Positions 1-8,892 of a stretch of 64,000 nt of DNA are shown one piece after another (the first letter of the stretch is position 1; every line of letters starts with the position of its first letter). Source of the DNA: Flavobacterium palustre. Its GTDB lineage: Bacteria > Bacteroidota > Bacteroidia > Flavobacteriales > Flavobacteriaceae. The stretch is from contig NZ_BMGA01000001.1 of NCBI RefSeq assembly GCF_014639535.1, positions 744,001-808,000 on the forward strand, written 5' to 3'. The translations under genes and the position numbers were made by a program. The notes under the pieces were generated by a model. It worked only from the letters and a program-made list of their open reading frames with translations, was not told where the DNA came from and did no database searches.

Positions 1-59
1 TGCGACTAAACCACATTTCTTACAACCCTAATAGGTTTGAAAAAAATCTTTCTATTTTC

Positions 60-2039
60 CTAATTCACCAAAACTACAGCACCATTACAAGGAATTGTTA
101 CTTCCATTTCCTGATTCTTATTCAGTTTTGCAGTTGTTACTTTTCCGTTCAATTGTGCATCATCACTGTATTGCTTCAATTCAGTTCCTAACTTAATCAT
201 TGGCAATTTTACTTTAATTTTAACGGTTTCTTTCTGAGCGTTAATTCCGGCTACATACCATTTATCTCCATGACGACGAGCCAACACAGCATATTTACCC
301 GGATAACCGTCAATAAATTTAACTTCATCCCAGGTAGTAGGCACTTCTTTCATAAAATCGATTGCCCATTTTGGTGCATCGGTTAAATTATTTGGTGCCA
401 AAGCAAAATGTTGCACACTACTTTGAAACAAAACTGCCGTTGCCAAAGCATATACATCAGAAGTCATGCGTTTAGAACCTTTGTTTAGCGTATTGTTTTC
501 ATTATAAAATTTATTCAAAGCACTCCCACCAAAATCCATACTTCCTACCGTATTACGTATAAAAGTATGCAAGCAAGCGTTGAATGCTTCTGCATCGCAA
601 TATTTTTGACCAAAATAAAGATTCTCGCTCGCTAACACTGCTTCGCTGGAAACATAGTTAGGAAACATTCTTTCCCAACCACGAGGCAAAGTCGTTCCAT
701 GAAAAATAACCGCAATTCCGTAATCATTGGCATCAAATAAAATATCTTCGTACAACTTCATCGTTTCCTGCTTGTCTCCACCAAAGAAATCGACTTTAAT
801 TCCGGTCACACCTATGCTTTTCATCCAAGCCATTTCTTTACGGCGAAGAATAGCATTATTCATAATTCCTCTTGGCGTTTGCGGCGCATCATTCCAATGT
901 CCGTTAGAATTATACCACAAGTAAAAACTAACTCCTTTAGTCGCGGCATATTTAGCTAGTTCTTCAATCTTATCACGTCCCACCTGAGTATCCCAAAGCG
1001 CATCCACTAAAAGTGTTTTGTACCCTAAGTCAGCACTAAAATCAATATATCTTTTTTGCTCATCGTAGTTCATACTTTTTTCCATACCAATGATCCAACT
1101 CCAGGTTCCCTTAGTATATTGGTATTTTTGAGAAGCCTCATATTTTTGTTTTACTAAATCAAAAGGAACAGTGGTTTCTACAATAGGTGCTAAAGTTTCG
1201 CCTACAGTAATCGTTCGCCAAGGTGTTTCACCAGGAAGTGCAATTGCCGGAGCCGATGTTCCATTTCCATTATTTTCACCTTCCATTGGAAAACCAATGG
1301 TATATAAACCTTTTTCATGACCAATTAATCTGCTGGCACAATACTGACTGTCCACTCCTGTTTCAGAAATTAAAACCCAGCCGTCATTTTTAACTTTAAA
1401 AAGACATGGGAAAGTATAGCCTTCTCCGTCGCCATTTTTCCCCAAAGCCGCATCTACAACATACGGGATTTCGTAACTGGGCATCGTTCTTTTCCAACCC
1501 GCCATCGCTTTGCTTTGAGCCGACAAGAAACTAGTTGTTCCCTGTGGAAATAAAAAGCCTGAAACTTCTTCTTTAACAACAGTAGTAAGTGCTTCTTTTT
1601 GTGGATACACTTTGTATTTAAAAGCTACATCATGATTACTTATTCTAAAAATAATATCAATCGCTGCATTGTTGTCTTTGGTCAAAGAAAAAACCGCTTC
1701 ATTAGCTACATAATGAACCTTACTTTGTTTGATATTTGGCAACTCATAAGTTTCATCTATTTTATTTTGGATTACTTTATCGCTTAATGCTAATCCCGTG
1801 CTAAAATCACCTACATTGGTTTTTAAACCTACAGACGATGGTTCTAAAAACAATTTTCCATTGTAAGAAACACTATAAGTGGGTGTTCCGCTATTTACAA
1901 CTAAATTGACGGTCAATTTTCCGTCAGGACTGCTTAGTTGTTGTGTTTGCGCATTAGTTACAAAAAAACCGAATAAAAAGAGGTACAAAAAGAATTTGAA
2001 ATGCGTTAATTTCAAATGATTTACAACAGAAATAGTCAT
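60..2039 (-). CDS. Glycoside hydrolase family 97, retaining alpha-galactosidase-like
   Basis: Secreted glycosidase expected to release alpha-linked galactose (or glucose) in the periplasm. A hydrophobic signal segment covers residues 10-30, ending near VTNAQ. The N-terminal beta-sandwich is followed by a TIM barrel with WSWIIG, LVDALWD and GIKVDFFGG. Asp417 in KVDFF matches the nucleophile of retaining GH97 enzymes (Asp415 in BtGH97b), and Glu472 lies 55 residues later, the same spacing as that enzyme's Asp415/Glu470 pair. The inverting SusB branch lacks this Asp, so I favour the retaining, alpha-galactosidase-type branch. At 659 aa it is a normal family length. No type IX C-terminal domain is visible. 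It shares strand with the pectinase genes upstream, which suggests removal of galactosyl side groups. Family is firm; substrate is inferred. Confidence 0.9.
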   Translation of the reverse strand: MTISVVNHLKLTHFKFFLYLFLFGFFVTNAQTQQLSSPDGKLTVNLVVNSGTPTYSVSYNGKLFLEPSSVGLKTNVGDFSTGLALSDKVIQNKIDETYELPNIKQSKVHYVANEAVFSLTKDNNAAIDIIFRISNHDVAFKYKVYPQKEALTTVVKEEVSGFLFPQGTTSFLSAQSKAMAGWKRTMPSYEIPYVVDAALGKNGDGEGYTFPCLFKVKNDGWVLISETGVDSQYCASRLIGHEKGLYTIGFPMEGENNGNGTSAPAIALPGETPWRTITVGETLAPIVETTVPFDLVKQKYEASQKYQYTKGTWSWIIGMEKSMNYDEQKRYIDFSADLGYKTLLVDALWDTQVGRDKIEELAKYAATKGVSFYLWYNSNGHWNDAPQTPRGIMNNAILRRKEMAWMKSIGVTGIKVDFFGGDKQETMKLYEDILFDANDYGIAVIFHGTTLPRGWERMFPNYVSSEAVLASENLYFGQKYCDAEAFNACLHTFIRNTVGSMDFGGSALNKFYNENNTLNKGSKRMTSDVYALATAVLFQSSVQHFALAPNNLTDAPKWAIDFMKEVPTTWDEVKFIDGYPGKYAVLARRHGDKWYVAGINAQKETVKIKVKLPMIKLGTELKQYSDDAQLNGKVTTAKLNKNQEMEVTIPCNGAVVLVN

Positions 2040-2207
2040 TTTAAAATTTATATTTTAGGTTAGTAAAGCCAAAAATACCAAATATTTATTCGTTTTACAC
2101 GAATAAAGTGTAGATTTAACACTATTCTATTTTGCTAAAGAAGATTTGCATTATCAAGTCGACCAGAGCCAAAACCATTTTTAAATATAAAATTTGAACT
2201 TACTAAC

Positions 2208-2235
2208 TTTCTTTTTTGCTTGATCAAAAAAGAAA
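2208..2235. repeat. Inverted repeat, 11-bp arms
   Basis: Arms TTTCTTTTTTG (2208-2218) and CAAAAAAGAAA (2225-2235) pair perfectly across a 6-nt loop. From memory, this T/A-rich hairpin around TGATCA recurs between genes in Flavobacterium; that is not verified here. Confidence 0.5.
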
Positions 2236-2349
2236 CAAAAAAATATTCATGCATTAAAATTGTTTTTCGGTATTCATGAATCTTCGATTTCAAGTCTTGC
2301 GCTTCCTCGTCGGTCAAATTAGTTTTCGAATACTAAAAGAAAAGAACTC

Positions 2350-2369
2350 GTCCCGAAAGCTTTCGGGAC
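2350..2369. repeat. 20-bp perfect palindrome
   Basis: GTCCCGAAAGCTTTCGGGAC is self-complementary over all 20 bases. It is far more GC-rich than its surroundings. It resembles the GTCCCGAT/ATCGGGAC terminator stem at 61771-61800, which suggests the same repeat type serves as hairpin stock in this genome. Confidence 0.6.
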
Positions 2370-2454
2370 TCAAACAGCTTTTCTTTTTACGTATTCTTCA
2401 AACATTTGACACTCGACTGCGGAAGCTAAGGACAATAGAAATTCGGTACATAAA

Positions 2455-2478
2455 AAAAGACAGCTCTCACTGTCTTTT
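2455..2478 (-). terminator. Rho-independent terminator of the PL10 gene
   Basis: Stem AAAAGACAG (2455-2463) pairs with CTGTCTTTT (2470-2478) over a 6-nt loop. On the minus strand it is followed by a T-run, and it sits just past the pectate lyase stop codon. Confidence 0.8.
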
Positions 2479-2499
2479 AGTATTTCCAAAATATATTGT

Positions 2500-3687
2500 T
2501 TATGGCTGCAAAACATCATTAGCTGCGGCATATTTTTTTTGCCAGTCGGGATATTTATCCAAAACTTTTTGAGGTTCATAAGTGTACCAGGAATAACCAC
2601 TGCGGCGCTCTACACTCACCTCAGCCAGGGAATACAAAAATTCACTATTACGATCGCAAAACAAAGGTTTATCAGTACCTAACTCATAATAACGGGTCCA
2701 GATGGGCGGAGCTGCCGGATCGGTTACTACCCTAATATCGCGTTTTACGGTTTTGTATTTGGATTCGAATGCATCAATTTCAAAAGATTCTACTCTGGTG
2801 TTGTGAATTCTGGAATCGGCAAACCATTTTACGGCACTTTGTATCGCCTGAATGATTTTGTCATTGGGATTTTTTATTTTCATCAAAAACAAAACGACAT
2901 TCACACTTTCCCCATTGCAAATGCTTAGCGGTTCAAATTTACGTGCCCAGGCAGGCGCCAGAGTTTCTTCATCGTGTTGCTGACACCAGGCAGTTAATCT
3001 ACCGTTGTCCTTTATTTGCATATTCAAGATACAGTCCAAACCTTTATTATAAGACTTTATCACCTTAGATTTCATATTCTCATCCAAAAAAGAAAAATTA
3101 GGATTGTCAGAAATTATTTTGTCCAACAAATTCATTATCCCCATATAAGCCCCATCATTAAAAGTTATATGACGACTGTAATTTTTCTCTAACGGAAAAT
3201 ATTGCGGCCAGCCTCCATTGGCATACTGTGCATCCAAAATAAACTGAATTCCTTTTAAACAGGCTTCTTTGTACTTTTCAATTTTAGTAGCGGTATAAAC
3301 CTGTGCTAAATAGTAAATATGGGTATAAGTCGTCTCGTTGTCAAATGTGGTATGTAAAATCGCTTTTGTAGAAGCTACTTTCTCTACTTGTTCCGGCGTT
3401 AATATTGCCTTCATATCATAATTCTTTGGCCAGCCACCGTTAGAACGCTGAAACAAAATCATATTATCAGCAATTTTAGTGTAATCCGATTCGGGATATT
3501 TAGGTTGGTTAGGAACCGGATTTATTAAGTTACTTTCATCTTTAATCCCGTACCAATGTCTCTCGCTATCGCCAAATGGTTTGGTACTTATAGGAGTCTC
3601 TTTTTTATCCGATTGCGCTTTTACAAAAGTACCGGACAGCAAAAATGCCAGAAGTAATGCCAAATAATTGATTTTTGTTAGGCTCAT
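2500..3687 (-). CDS. Pectate lyase, polysaccharide lyase family 10
   Basis: Secreted lyase that cleaves de-esterified homogalacturonan by beta-elimination. Residues 1-25 form a signal peptide ending FVKAQ. The mature part carries family 10 landmarks: NMILFQRSNGGWPKNYD near residue 75, FDNETTYTH (residues 114-122), ANGGWPQYFP, HITFNDGAYMG, and TRYYELGTDKPLFCDR near the C-terminus. The 395-aa length fits a single PL10 catalytic domain without a carbohydrate-binding module or type IX tail. The A-rich leader AACCAAAAAACC directly precedes the ATG, as is common in Bacteroidota instead of a Shine-Dalgarno site. It lies between a GH28 polygalacturonase and a GH97 enzyme, giving a pectin-degrading block. 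Confidence 0.92.
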   Translation of the reverse strand: MSLTKINYLALLLAFLLSGTFVKAQSDKKETPISTKPFGDSERHWYGIKDESNLINPVPNQPKYPESDYTKIADNMILFQRSNGGWPKNYDMKAILTPEQVEKVASTKAILHTTFDNETTYTHIYYLAQVYTATKIEKYKEACLKGIQFILDAQYANGGWPQYFPLEKNYSRHITFNDGAYMGIMNLLDKIISDNPNFSFLDENMKSKVIKSYNKGLDCILNMQIKDNGRLTAWCQQHDEETLAPAWARKFEPLSICNGESVNVVLFLMKIKNPNDKIIQAIQSAVKWFADSRIHNTRVESFEIDAFESKYKTVKRDIRVVTDPAAPPIWTRYYELGTDKPLFCDRNSEFLYSLAEVSVERRSGYSWYTYEPQKVLDKYPDWQKKYAAANDVLQP

Positions 3688-3755
3688 GGTTTTTTGGTTT
3701 TTAAGGGTGGTAATAGCTTAGAATTATAAAAACGTATTTAGTTTAAGCTTTTTAT

Positions 3756-3793
3756 AAAAAAAATCTCCAAAATCAGGCTACTTTGGAGATTTT
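3756..3793 (-). terminator. Rho-independent terminator of the GH28 gene
   Basis: Stem AAATCTCCAAA (3761-3771) pairs with TTTGGAGATTT (3782-3792), followed on the minus strand by T-rich sequence. It separates the GH28 gene from the PL10 gene, so the two are probably transcribed independently. Confidence 0.8.
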
Positions 3794-3810
3794 AAAAATT
3801 CAGATTTCAA

Positions 3811-5490
3811 TTAGAATTTTACTGCTTTTTTAGAGACTTTTTCACCTATGAACGTTTTCTTAGATAAATTTGAAGATGTTAAATCAATATTCTCAGAGGC
3901 TGCTCCATTAATCGTAACAGCCTTAGGAGAAGTCGAATTGATTTCGACGTTTTTCAAAAAGCTGTTTTTTACATTATAAATATCAAAAACAGTGCTTTCT
4001 TTAATATCAAATTTGGCGTCGCTAATTTTAATTCCTTTGGCATCAATAATAGTAACTCCTTTGTCGGCTTTGGCAAGCAAATTAGAAATAGAAATATTTT
4101 CCAGATTCATCTCAGGCAAACCTTGCAAAAACACCGCTTGTTGCGCTCCGGCAATGGTGATGTTTTTCATCGAAATATTTTTAAACTGAGGCGTTTTTTC
4201 ATCAACTGGAATCATTTTGTTTTCAACCGGAGTTCCTCCTTCTTCCAAAGTTTCGGCAATTGATTTTCCTCCATAATACAAATTAAAAGAAATAGCCTGT
4301 GATGGAATATCGGTCATATAAACATCTGAAATAAAGATATTTTCGACAACTCCGCCACGTCCGCGGTTACTTTTAAAACGCAATCCAACGTCAGTTCCCA
4401 TAAAAGAACAATTCGATACGTGCATGTTTTTGACACCACCGGACATTTCACTTCCCACAGTTACACCGCCGTGTCCATGATATACAATATTATTTCTGAT
4501 GATAATATTTTCGCAGGGAACGCCACGATCACGACCGTCTTTATCCTTTCCTGATTTGATACAAATTGCATCGTCGCCCACATCAAAACTGGAATTTTCA
4601 ACAATAACATTTTTACAGGATTCTACGTCAAGACCGTCTCCGTTTTGAGAAAACCAAGGGTTACGAACGGTTACATTGCGAACAATTAAATCCTCAATCA
4701 TTAATGGGTGAATATTCCATGCCGGTGAATTTTGAAACACAGGTCCGTCAAATAATACTCGTTTACTGTTTTGAATACTCACTAACACCGGACGAAGAAA
4801 ATCGTGAATTTTTTCGAAATCTTCCTTAGTTTTCAAATCCAAACGTACATTTTGATCCGCACCTTCTGATGCATTCATGAAAACTTCTGATGGATACCAA
4901 CTTGTTTGTGTTTTATTTACAACTCCGCCTGAAGCAACAAATTTTTTCCATTGACTTTCGGTAAGTTTGGCTTTTTTCACCTGTCTCCACACTTCGCCTG
5001 AACCGTCCCAAACTCCGCTTCCGGTAAAAGCAACATTCTCTAAATTTTTACCATAAATAGGCGAAATACAACGCCAGGTATTTAATCCTTCAAAACTGGT
5101 TTCTACTAATGGGTACAAACTTTTATCGGTCGAAAATTTTATCAAAGCACCTCTTTCGGCATGCAATTCCAAGTTACTTTTCAGGATAATCGGACCCGTT
5201 AACCAAATTCCCGGAGGAATGATTACTTTTCCGCCCCCTTTTTGAGACACCGCATCAATAGCATCGGCAAAAGCTTTGGTATTTAAAACATAACCACCAT
5301 TGACAGCACCAAAATCTTTAATATTTACTGCATAATTAGGGATTTTAGGTTCCTGAACTTTAGCCATTTTAAATTCAATTCCCGGATAAATTTCCTCAGA
5401 ATTTGAATTTTGAGCGATACTGTTTTGCGGCAAGCCCGAAAGTATTATAGCAAAAACAGCAATTAAAAAATTCCTTGATTTATTTTTCAT
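3811..5490 (-). CDS. Glycoside hydrolase family 28, polygalacturonase
   Basis: Secreted pectinase that hydrolyses alpha-1,4-galacturonan, probably exo-acting on lyase products. A signal peptide spans residues 1-26 (ending NSIAQ). The right-handed beta-helix begins around NIKDFGAVNGG (57-66). All four GH28 catalytic signatures are visible: NGDGLD at 283-288 (the NTD motif variant), GDD at 305-307, GHGG at 339-342, and RFK at 371-373 (the RIK variant). The 559 aa exceed a minimal fungal enzyme; the C-terminal 150 residues continue beta-helix-like repeats (NISMKNITI, NLENISISNL). Neighbouring PL10, GH2 and GH97 genes support a pectin role. The endo or exo mode cannot be read from sequence. Confidence 0.93.
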   Translation of the reverse strand: MKNKSRNFLIAVFAIILSGLPQNSIAQNSNSEEIYPGIEFKMAKVQEPKIPNYAVNIKDFGAVNGGYVLNTKAFADAIDAVSQKGGGKVIIPPGIWLTGPIILKSNLELHAERGALIKFSTDKSLYPLVETSFEGLNTWRCISPIYGKNLENVAFTGSGVWDGSGEVWRQVKKAKLTESQWKKFVASGGVVNKTQTSWYPSEVFMNASEGADQNVRLDLKTKEDFEKIHDFLRPVLVSIQNSKRVLFDGPVFQNSPAWNIHPLMIEDLIVRNVTVRNPWFSQNGDGLDVESCKNVIVENSSFDVGDDAICIKSGKDKDGRDRGVPCENIIIRNNIVYHGHGGVTVGSEMSGGVKNMHVSNCSFMGTDVGLRFKSNRGRGGVVENIFISDVYMTDIPSQAISFNLYYGGKSIAETLEEGGTPVENKMIPVDEKTPQFKNISMKNITIAGAQQAVFLQGLPEMNLENISISNLLAKADKGVTIIDAKGIKISDAKFDIKESTVFDIYNVKNSFLKNVEINSTSPKAVTINGAASENIDLTSSNLSKKTFIGEKVSKKAVKF

Positions 5491-5548
5491 TCTTCTTTTT
5501 TTATAGGTTATTTTTTGGTTATAACAATTAATGTAATCGATTGCCTTA

Positions 5549-5556
5549 CAAATATA
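5549..5556 (-). promoter_or_regulatory. Candidate -7 promoter element for the GH28 gene
   Basis: The minus strand reads TATATTTG, matching the Bacteroidota -7 consensus TAnnTTTG, about 58 nt before the GH28 start. No TTG lies at the ideal upstream distance, so this is only half a promoter. Confidence 0.35.
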
Positions 5557-5701
5557 TTTAATTTATTTGGTTTTCTATCCCACAACTTTCATTCCATTTA
5601 TAAATACTTGTGTTAAAATCATTATCGAAAACATTTAAAATTATTTTGTTTCGCAACATAAAGGAAAATTCTTATTTTAGACTAAATTAAAAAACTAAAA
5701 C

Positions 5702-6247
5702 ATGAAAAGGATAAAATTGTTGTCGCTCATTGCATTTTCTCTTTTTTGTTTTTGTTCCAAAAAAGAAGAAAAGCCAAATTATAAGTATTTTGAATTCTCA
5801 TTTGACAATACTTTTGGAAGTTGTTTCTCTTTAAAATTTAGACCCAACGATAGTATTTATATTAGAGAACATTGGAATTCAAAAACCGTTTGGGATAGTA
5901 TATCTCCTCCACGAGAAAAAACAAATTATATAGCAATAATTAGTCAACAACAGCGAAAAGTACTAAACTACTTAATTTCGAAAATTCAACTTAAAAAATG
6001 TGACTCCATTTATTATGAAAATTATGTTGATGGGAGAACATATTCCATATTTATTGATAAAGATTCAGTCAAAAAATTAATTAAAGTTCACAGCTATAAT
6101 AATGTTCCTAATGAATTAGATAGTTTAGGTGCTTGGTTGTATCAATTTAAAACAAAAGCAAAATTGATAGAAACAACTAAAAAATTAGATTTTATTACAG
6201 CAAAGTATGTACTTCCACCACCTCCACCACTACCGATAAAAAAATAA
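5702..6247 (+). CDS. Small lipoprotein of unknown function
   Basis: I do not recognise a family. The N-terminus has a charged start, a hydrophobic stretch and a Cys pair (FCFCSKKEE, residues 15-23) that looks like a lipoprotein signal, so a membrane-anchored periplasmic or outer-membrane protein of 181 aa is likely. The rest is charged and mixed alpha/beta-like, ending in a Pro-rich tail (PPPPPLP) near the C-terminus. It stands alone on the plus strand between the GH28 and GH2 genes and shares a bidirectional terminator with the latter. It breaks an otherwise co-oriented carbohydrate block, so a metabolic link is not implied. Confidence 0.7.
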   Translation: MKRIKLLSLIAFSLFCFCSKKEEKPNYKYFEFSFDNTFGSCFSLKFRPNDSIYIREHWNSKTVWDSISPPREKTNYIAIISQQQRKVLNYLISKIQLKKCDSIYYENYVDGRTYSIFIDKDSVKKLIKVHSYNNVPNELDSLGAWLYQFKTKAKLIETTKKLDFITAKYVLPPPPPLPIKK

Positions 6248-6258
6248 ACATAACAAAA

Positions 6259-6295
6259 AAATCCCCTCTTTCCAATTTCTGAAAAAAGGGGATTT
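6259..6295. terminator. Bidirectional terminator
   Basis: AAATCCCC (6259-6266) pairs with GGGGATTT (6288-6295), with A- and T-rich flanks on both sides. It lies between the convergent stops of the lipoprotein gene and the GH2 gene. Confidence 0.8.
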
Positions 6296-6314
6296 AATTT
6301 TTTAGAAACTACTT

Positions 6315-8741
6315 TTATTTAGCAGCATTAACACTTAAAGTTGCTGTTTTTAATCCTTTTCCGCTAACGGTTAATTCCATAGTTCCGGCTTCTTCAACTG
6401 ATTGTAAGGTTACCACTAATTTTCCACTGAACAGTTTCATCGTTGGCAAATGAAATTGTTCCAATGAAGTCGCATCTCCATTACAAGCCGCTCTGTATTT
6501 TCCTTTTCCTTTGACTTTAAACTGCAATTGATTGGTAGCTGTAGGACATGGAATTCCATTTTTATCCACTACTGAAACGGTAACATAAGACAAATCTTTG
6601 CCATCGGCCTGAATGCTATTTCGATCGGCGTTAAGCACAATTTGATATGGATCTCCGGCAGTTTGGATTTGCTCTTCGGCAACTGCTTTTCCGTCTTTAT
6701 CAAAAGCAACTACTTTTACCGTTCCCGGTTCGTACTTCACGTCCATCCACATCAGTCGATACCTGTTTTGCGGAGTAGCGGTATTCTTTTTTTGGATTCC
6801 CATACTTTTTCCGTTTACAAAAAGCTCGGCACTATCATAACTCGTATAGACAAAAACAGGTGTAGTTTGACCTTCGCGTCCTTCCCAATTCCAATGCGGT
6901 AAAATATGTAAAGTTGCTTTTTCTGTATTCCAACGGCTTCTGTACAAATAGAATCTGTCTTTAGGCAAACCTGCTAAATCACTGATCCCAAAATACGAAC
7001 TACGGGAAGGCCATTTCTCATCATAAGGCGTAGGCTCACCCAAATAATCAAAACCGGTCCAAACAAATTCACCTATAACCCAAGGCTTGTCATCCTGTAA
7101 CACAAAATCTTCATCAGGTACATTCGACCAGCTACAGGCTTCTAAATCATAAGAAGAACACTGAAAATCCGGATATTGTTTGTTTTTTTCTTTTACCACA
7201 GGAAATTTATAAATTCCTCTTGAACTTACAGTCGAAGCAGTTTCAGAACCTAAAATAAATCCTTGAGGGAATTTTTTAAAAGCTTCTTCATACAAATGCA
7301 CACGATAATTCAATCCCGGAATATCTAACAAAGCTCCAAAACCTGATTCCATAGTTGCTTTTACCTGATCCATACCCACAGTTACCGGCCTTGTTGGATC
7401 TTCTCTGTGGAAAATTTCCTGTAGCCATTTGGCACGTTTTACTCCAGCTTCACCGTGTTGATCCGGAACTTCATTTCCGGAACTCCACATCACGATACAA
7501 GGATGATTTCGGGTAGCATGAACTAAATTTACGATATCTTTCTCGGCATAGGCTTCAAAAAATCGGTTGTATCCATTCTTCACTTTTGGCTTTGCCCATT
7601 CGTCAAAACTTTCGGCTAAGAACATGAATCCCATTTCGTCACATAATTCTAATTGTTCCAATGATGGCATGTTGTGAGAGCTTCGAATAGCATTACAGCC
7701 CATATCTTTTAAAATGGTCAATTGACGGCGTAAAGCTGCCTTATTTATTGCCGTTCCCAAAGGTCCTAAATCGTGATGCAAGCAAACGCCTTTAAACTTT
7801 CGTACTTCGCCATTTAGACTAAATCCTTTATTCGCTTCGTATTTTATCTCACGGATTCCAAAACGGGTTGTAACCTCATCCTTTAATTCGTCACCAACAA
7901 ACCATTGCGAAACGGCTTTATACAAATACGGACTTTCAGGACTCCACAACTTCGGATTATCGACTTTGATATTTTGTTCGAATTCAGTTCCGAATTTTGT
8001 AGTGGCTTTATCCGAACTTATTTTTTGTCCATTGGCATCAAAAATTGTAGTTACTAAATACCCATTTTCTCCTGTAGCCTTTGTTTTTACATTTACTTTG
8101 GCAACTTCTTTGCTAACTAATGGCGTTGTTATAGAAGTTCCCCATTGTTCAATACTTTCCTTATTTTTGATAATCAGACTAACTTTTCGATACAAACCCG
8201 CACCAGGATACCAACGTGAAGCAAACTCCTTGTTTGTTAATTTTACCGCCAAAGTATTCTCGCCTTCCTGTAGAAAATCAGAAACATCAAAATAAAAATA
8301 GCTGTAACCATAAGCCCATTCGCCCACTTTTTTCCCGTTTAGATATATCTGTGGTTCGCTCATAGCACCTTCAAAAAGCAGAATTACTTTCTTTCCTTTC
8401 TCAGCAGCCGAAATCGAAAACTTATTTCTGTACCAAGCCGTCCCGATATGAGGCAGCGCCCCGGTTCTTCCCGTTTTTTCAGAAGCTGTTTTTTCGCCAT
8501 TTTGAACAATCGCTACAGTCTGTTTATCAACTTCCTTATCAAATGGACCGTAAATAGCCCAATCATGCGGCACACTTACTTTTTGCCATTTTGAATCATT
8601 AAAATTCGTTTGGGAAGCGTTTTCAAAATCTCCTTTTTGGAACTTCCAATTACTTTCTAATTCCCTCACAGTTCGCACCTGAGAGAAAGAAATTGATATA
8701 CTTATAAAAAAGATTAAGAAGAAAAATCTAAACTGTGTCAT
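6315..8741 (-). CDS. Glycoside hydrolase family 2, beta-galactosidase-like
   Basis: Secreted exo-glycosidase, probably removing beta-galactose from pectin side chains. A signal peptide covers residues 1-20 (ending ISFSQ). Domains in order: jelly-roll sugar-binding domain (about 25-190), immunoglobulin-like domain (195-300), TIM barrel (300-600), then C-terminal sandwich domains including an invasin-like DUF4982-type region. The catalytic acid/base is Glu424 in WSSGNEVPD and the nucleophile Glu500 in ILGSETAS; both are intact. SSHNMPS near 354 is the usual GH2 loop. The 808 aa length is normal for Bacteroidota GH2 enzymes. Beta-glucuronidase or another exo-activity is possible, since specificity within GH2 is not readable by eye. 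Confidence 0.88.
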   Translation of the reverse strand: MTQFRFFFLIFFISISISFSQVRTVRELESNWKFQKGDFENASQTNFNDSKWQKVSVPHDWAIYGPFDKEVDKQTVAIVQNGEKTASEKTGRTGALPHIGTAWYRNKFSISAAEKGKKVILLFEGAMSEPQIYLNGKKVGEWAYGYSYFYFDVSDFLQEGENTLAVKLTNKEFASRWYPGAGLYRKVSLIIKNKESIEQWGTSITTPLVSKEVAKVNVKTKATGENGYLVTTIFDANGQKISSDKATTKFGTEFEQNIKVDNPKLWSPESPYLYKAVSQWFVGDELKDEVTTRFGIREIKYEANKGFSLNGEVRKFKGVCLHHDLGPLGTAINKAALRRQLTILKDMGCNAIRSSHNMPSLEQLELCDEMGFMFLAESFDEWAKPKVKNGYNRFFEAYAEKDIVNLVHATRNHPCIVMWSSGNEVPDQHGEAGVKRAKWLQEIFHREDPTRPVTVGMDQVKATMESGFGALLDIPGLNYRVHLYEEAFKKFPQGFILGSETASTVSSRGIYKFPVVKEKNKQYPDFQCSSYDLEACSWSNVPDEDFVLQDDKPWVIGEFVWTGFDYLGEPTPYDEKWPSRSSYFGISDLAGLPKDRFYLYRSRWNTEKATLHILPHWNWEGREGQTTPVFVYTSYDSAELFVNGKSMGIQKKNTATPQNRYRLMWMDVKYEPGTVKVVAFDKDGKAVAEEQIQTAGDPYQIVLNADRNSIQADGKDLSYVTVSVVDKNGIPCPTATNQLQFKVKGKGKYRAACNGDATSLEQFHLPTMKLFSGKLVVTLQSVEEAGTMELTVSGKGLKTATLSVNAAK

Positions 8742-8837
8742 CTAATTTTATTATTTGGTTGTTTAAGAATTATAAAAAACGATAAAAATAGCTACTTTCT
8801 AATTGTAAATTAGAATATACAATATCAGTTATTAAAA

Positions 8838-8868
8838 AAACCCGACCACTTTTATAGTAGTCGGGTTT
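8838..8868 (-). terminator. Rho-independent terminator of the MFS transporter operon
   Basis: Stem AAACCCGACCACT (8838-8850) pairs with AGTAGTCGGGTTT (8856-8868) with one wobble. On the minus strand GGG is followed by seven Ts. It ends the transporter transcript before the GH2 gene. Confidence 0.85.
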
Positions 8869-8892
8869 AAATAACTTATTTACAGAAAAAAT

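Larger units (their letters stand above)
2040..2499. other. Intergenic region, 460 bp, repeats only
   Basis: No convincing gene. It holds an 11-bp inverted repeat around TTGATC (2208-2235), a 20-bp perfect palindrome (2350-2369) and the pectate lyase terminator (2455-2478). Short reading frames here translate repeat DNA (for example a stretch ending in FLIKQKRK on the minus strand) and show no domain. Confidence 0.6.

Noticed and set aside
2135-2317. 60-aa minus-strand frame containing FFVSFLIKQKRK
   Set aside because: It reads through the T/A-rich inverted repeat at 2208-2235; I know this peptide as a translation of a common intergenic repeat, not as a protein domain.
2276-2600. Overlapping plus- and minus-strand frames of 76-98 aa
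   Set aside because: They cover the 20-bp palindrome, the terminator and the end of the pectate lyase gene; no domain or start signal supports them.
3720-3734. AGAATTATAAAAA shared with 8766-8778 upstream of two glycosidase genes
   Set aside because: Only 13 nt of low-complexity sequence; not convincing as a regulator site.
5501-5515. TTATAGGTTATTTTT as a further operator copy before the GH28 gene
   Set aside because: It matches 12 of 15 positions but lies 11 nt from the start codon in a T-rich run, so chance is the better explanation.
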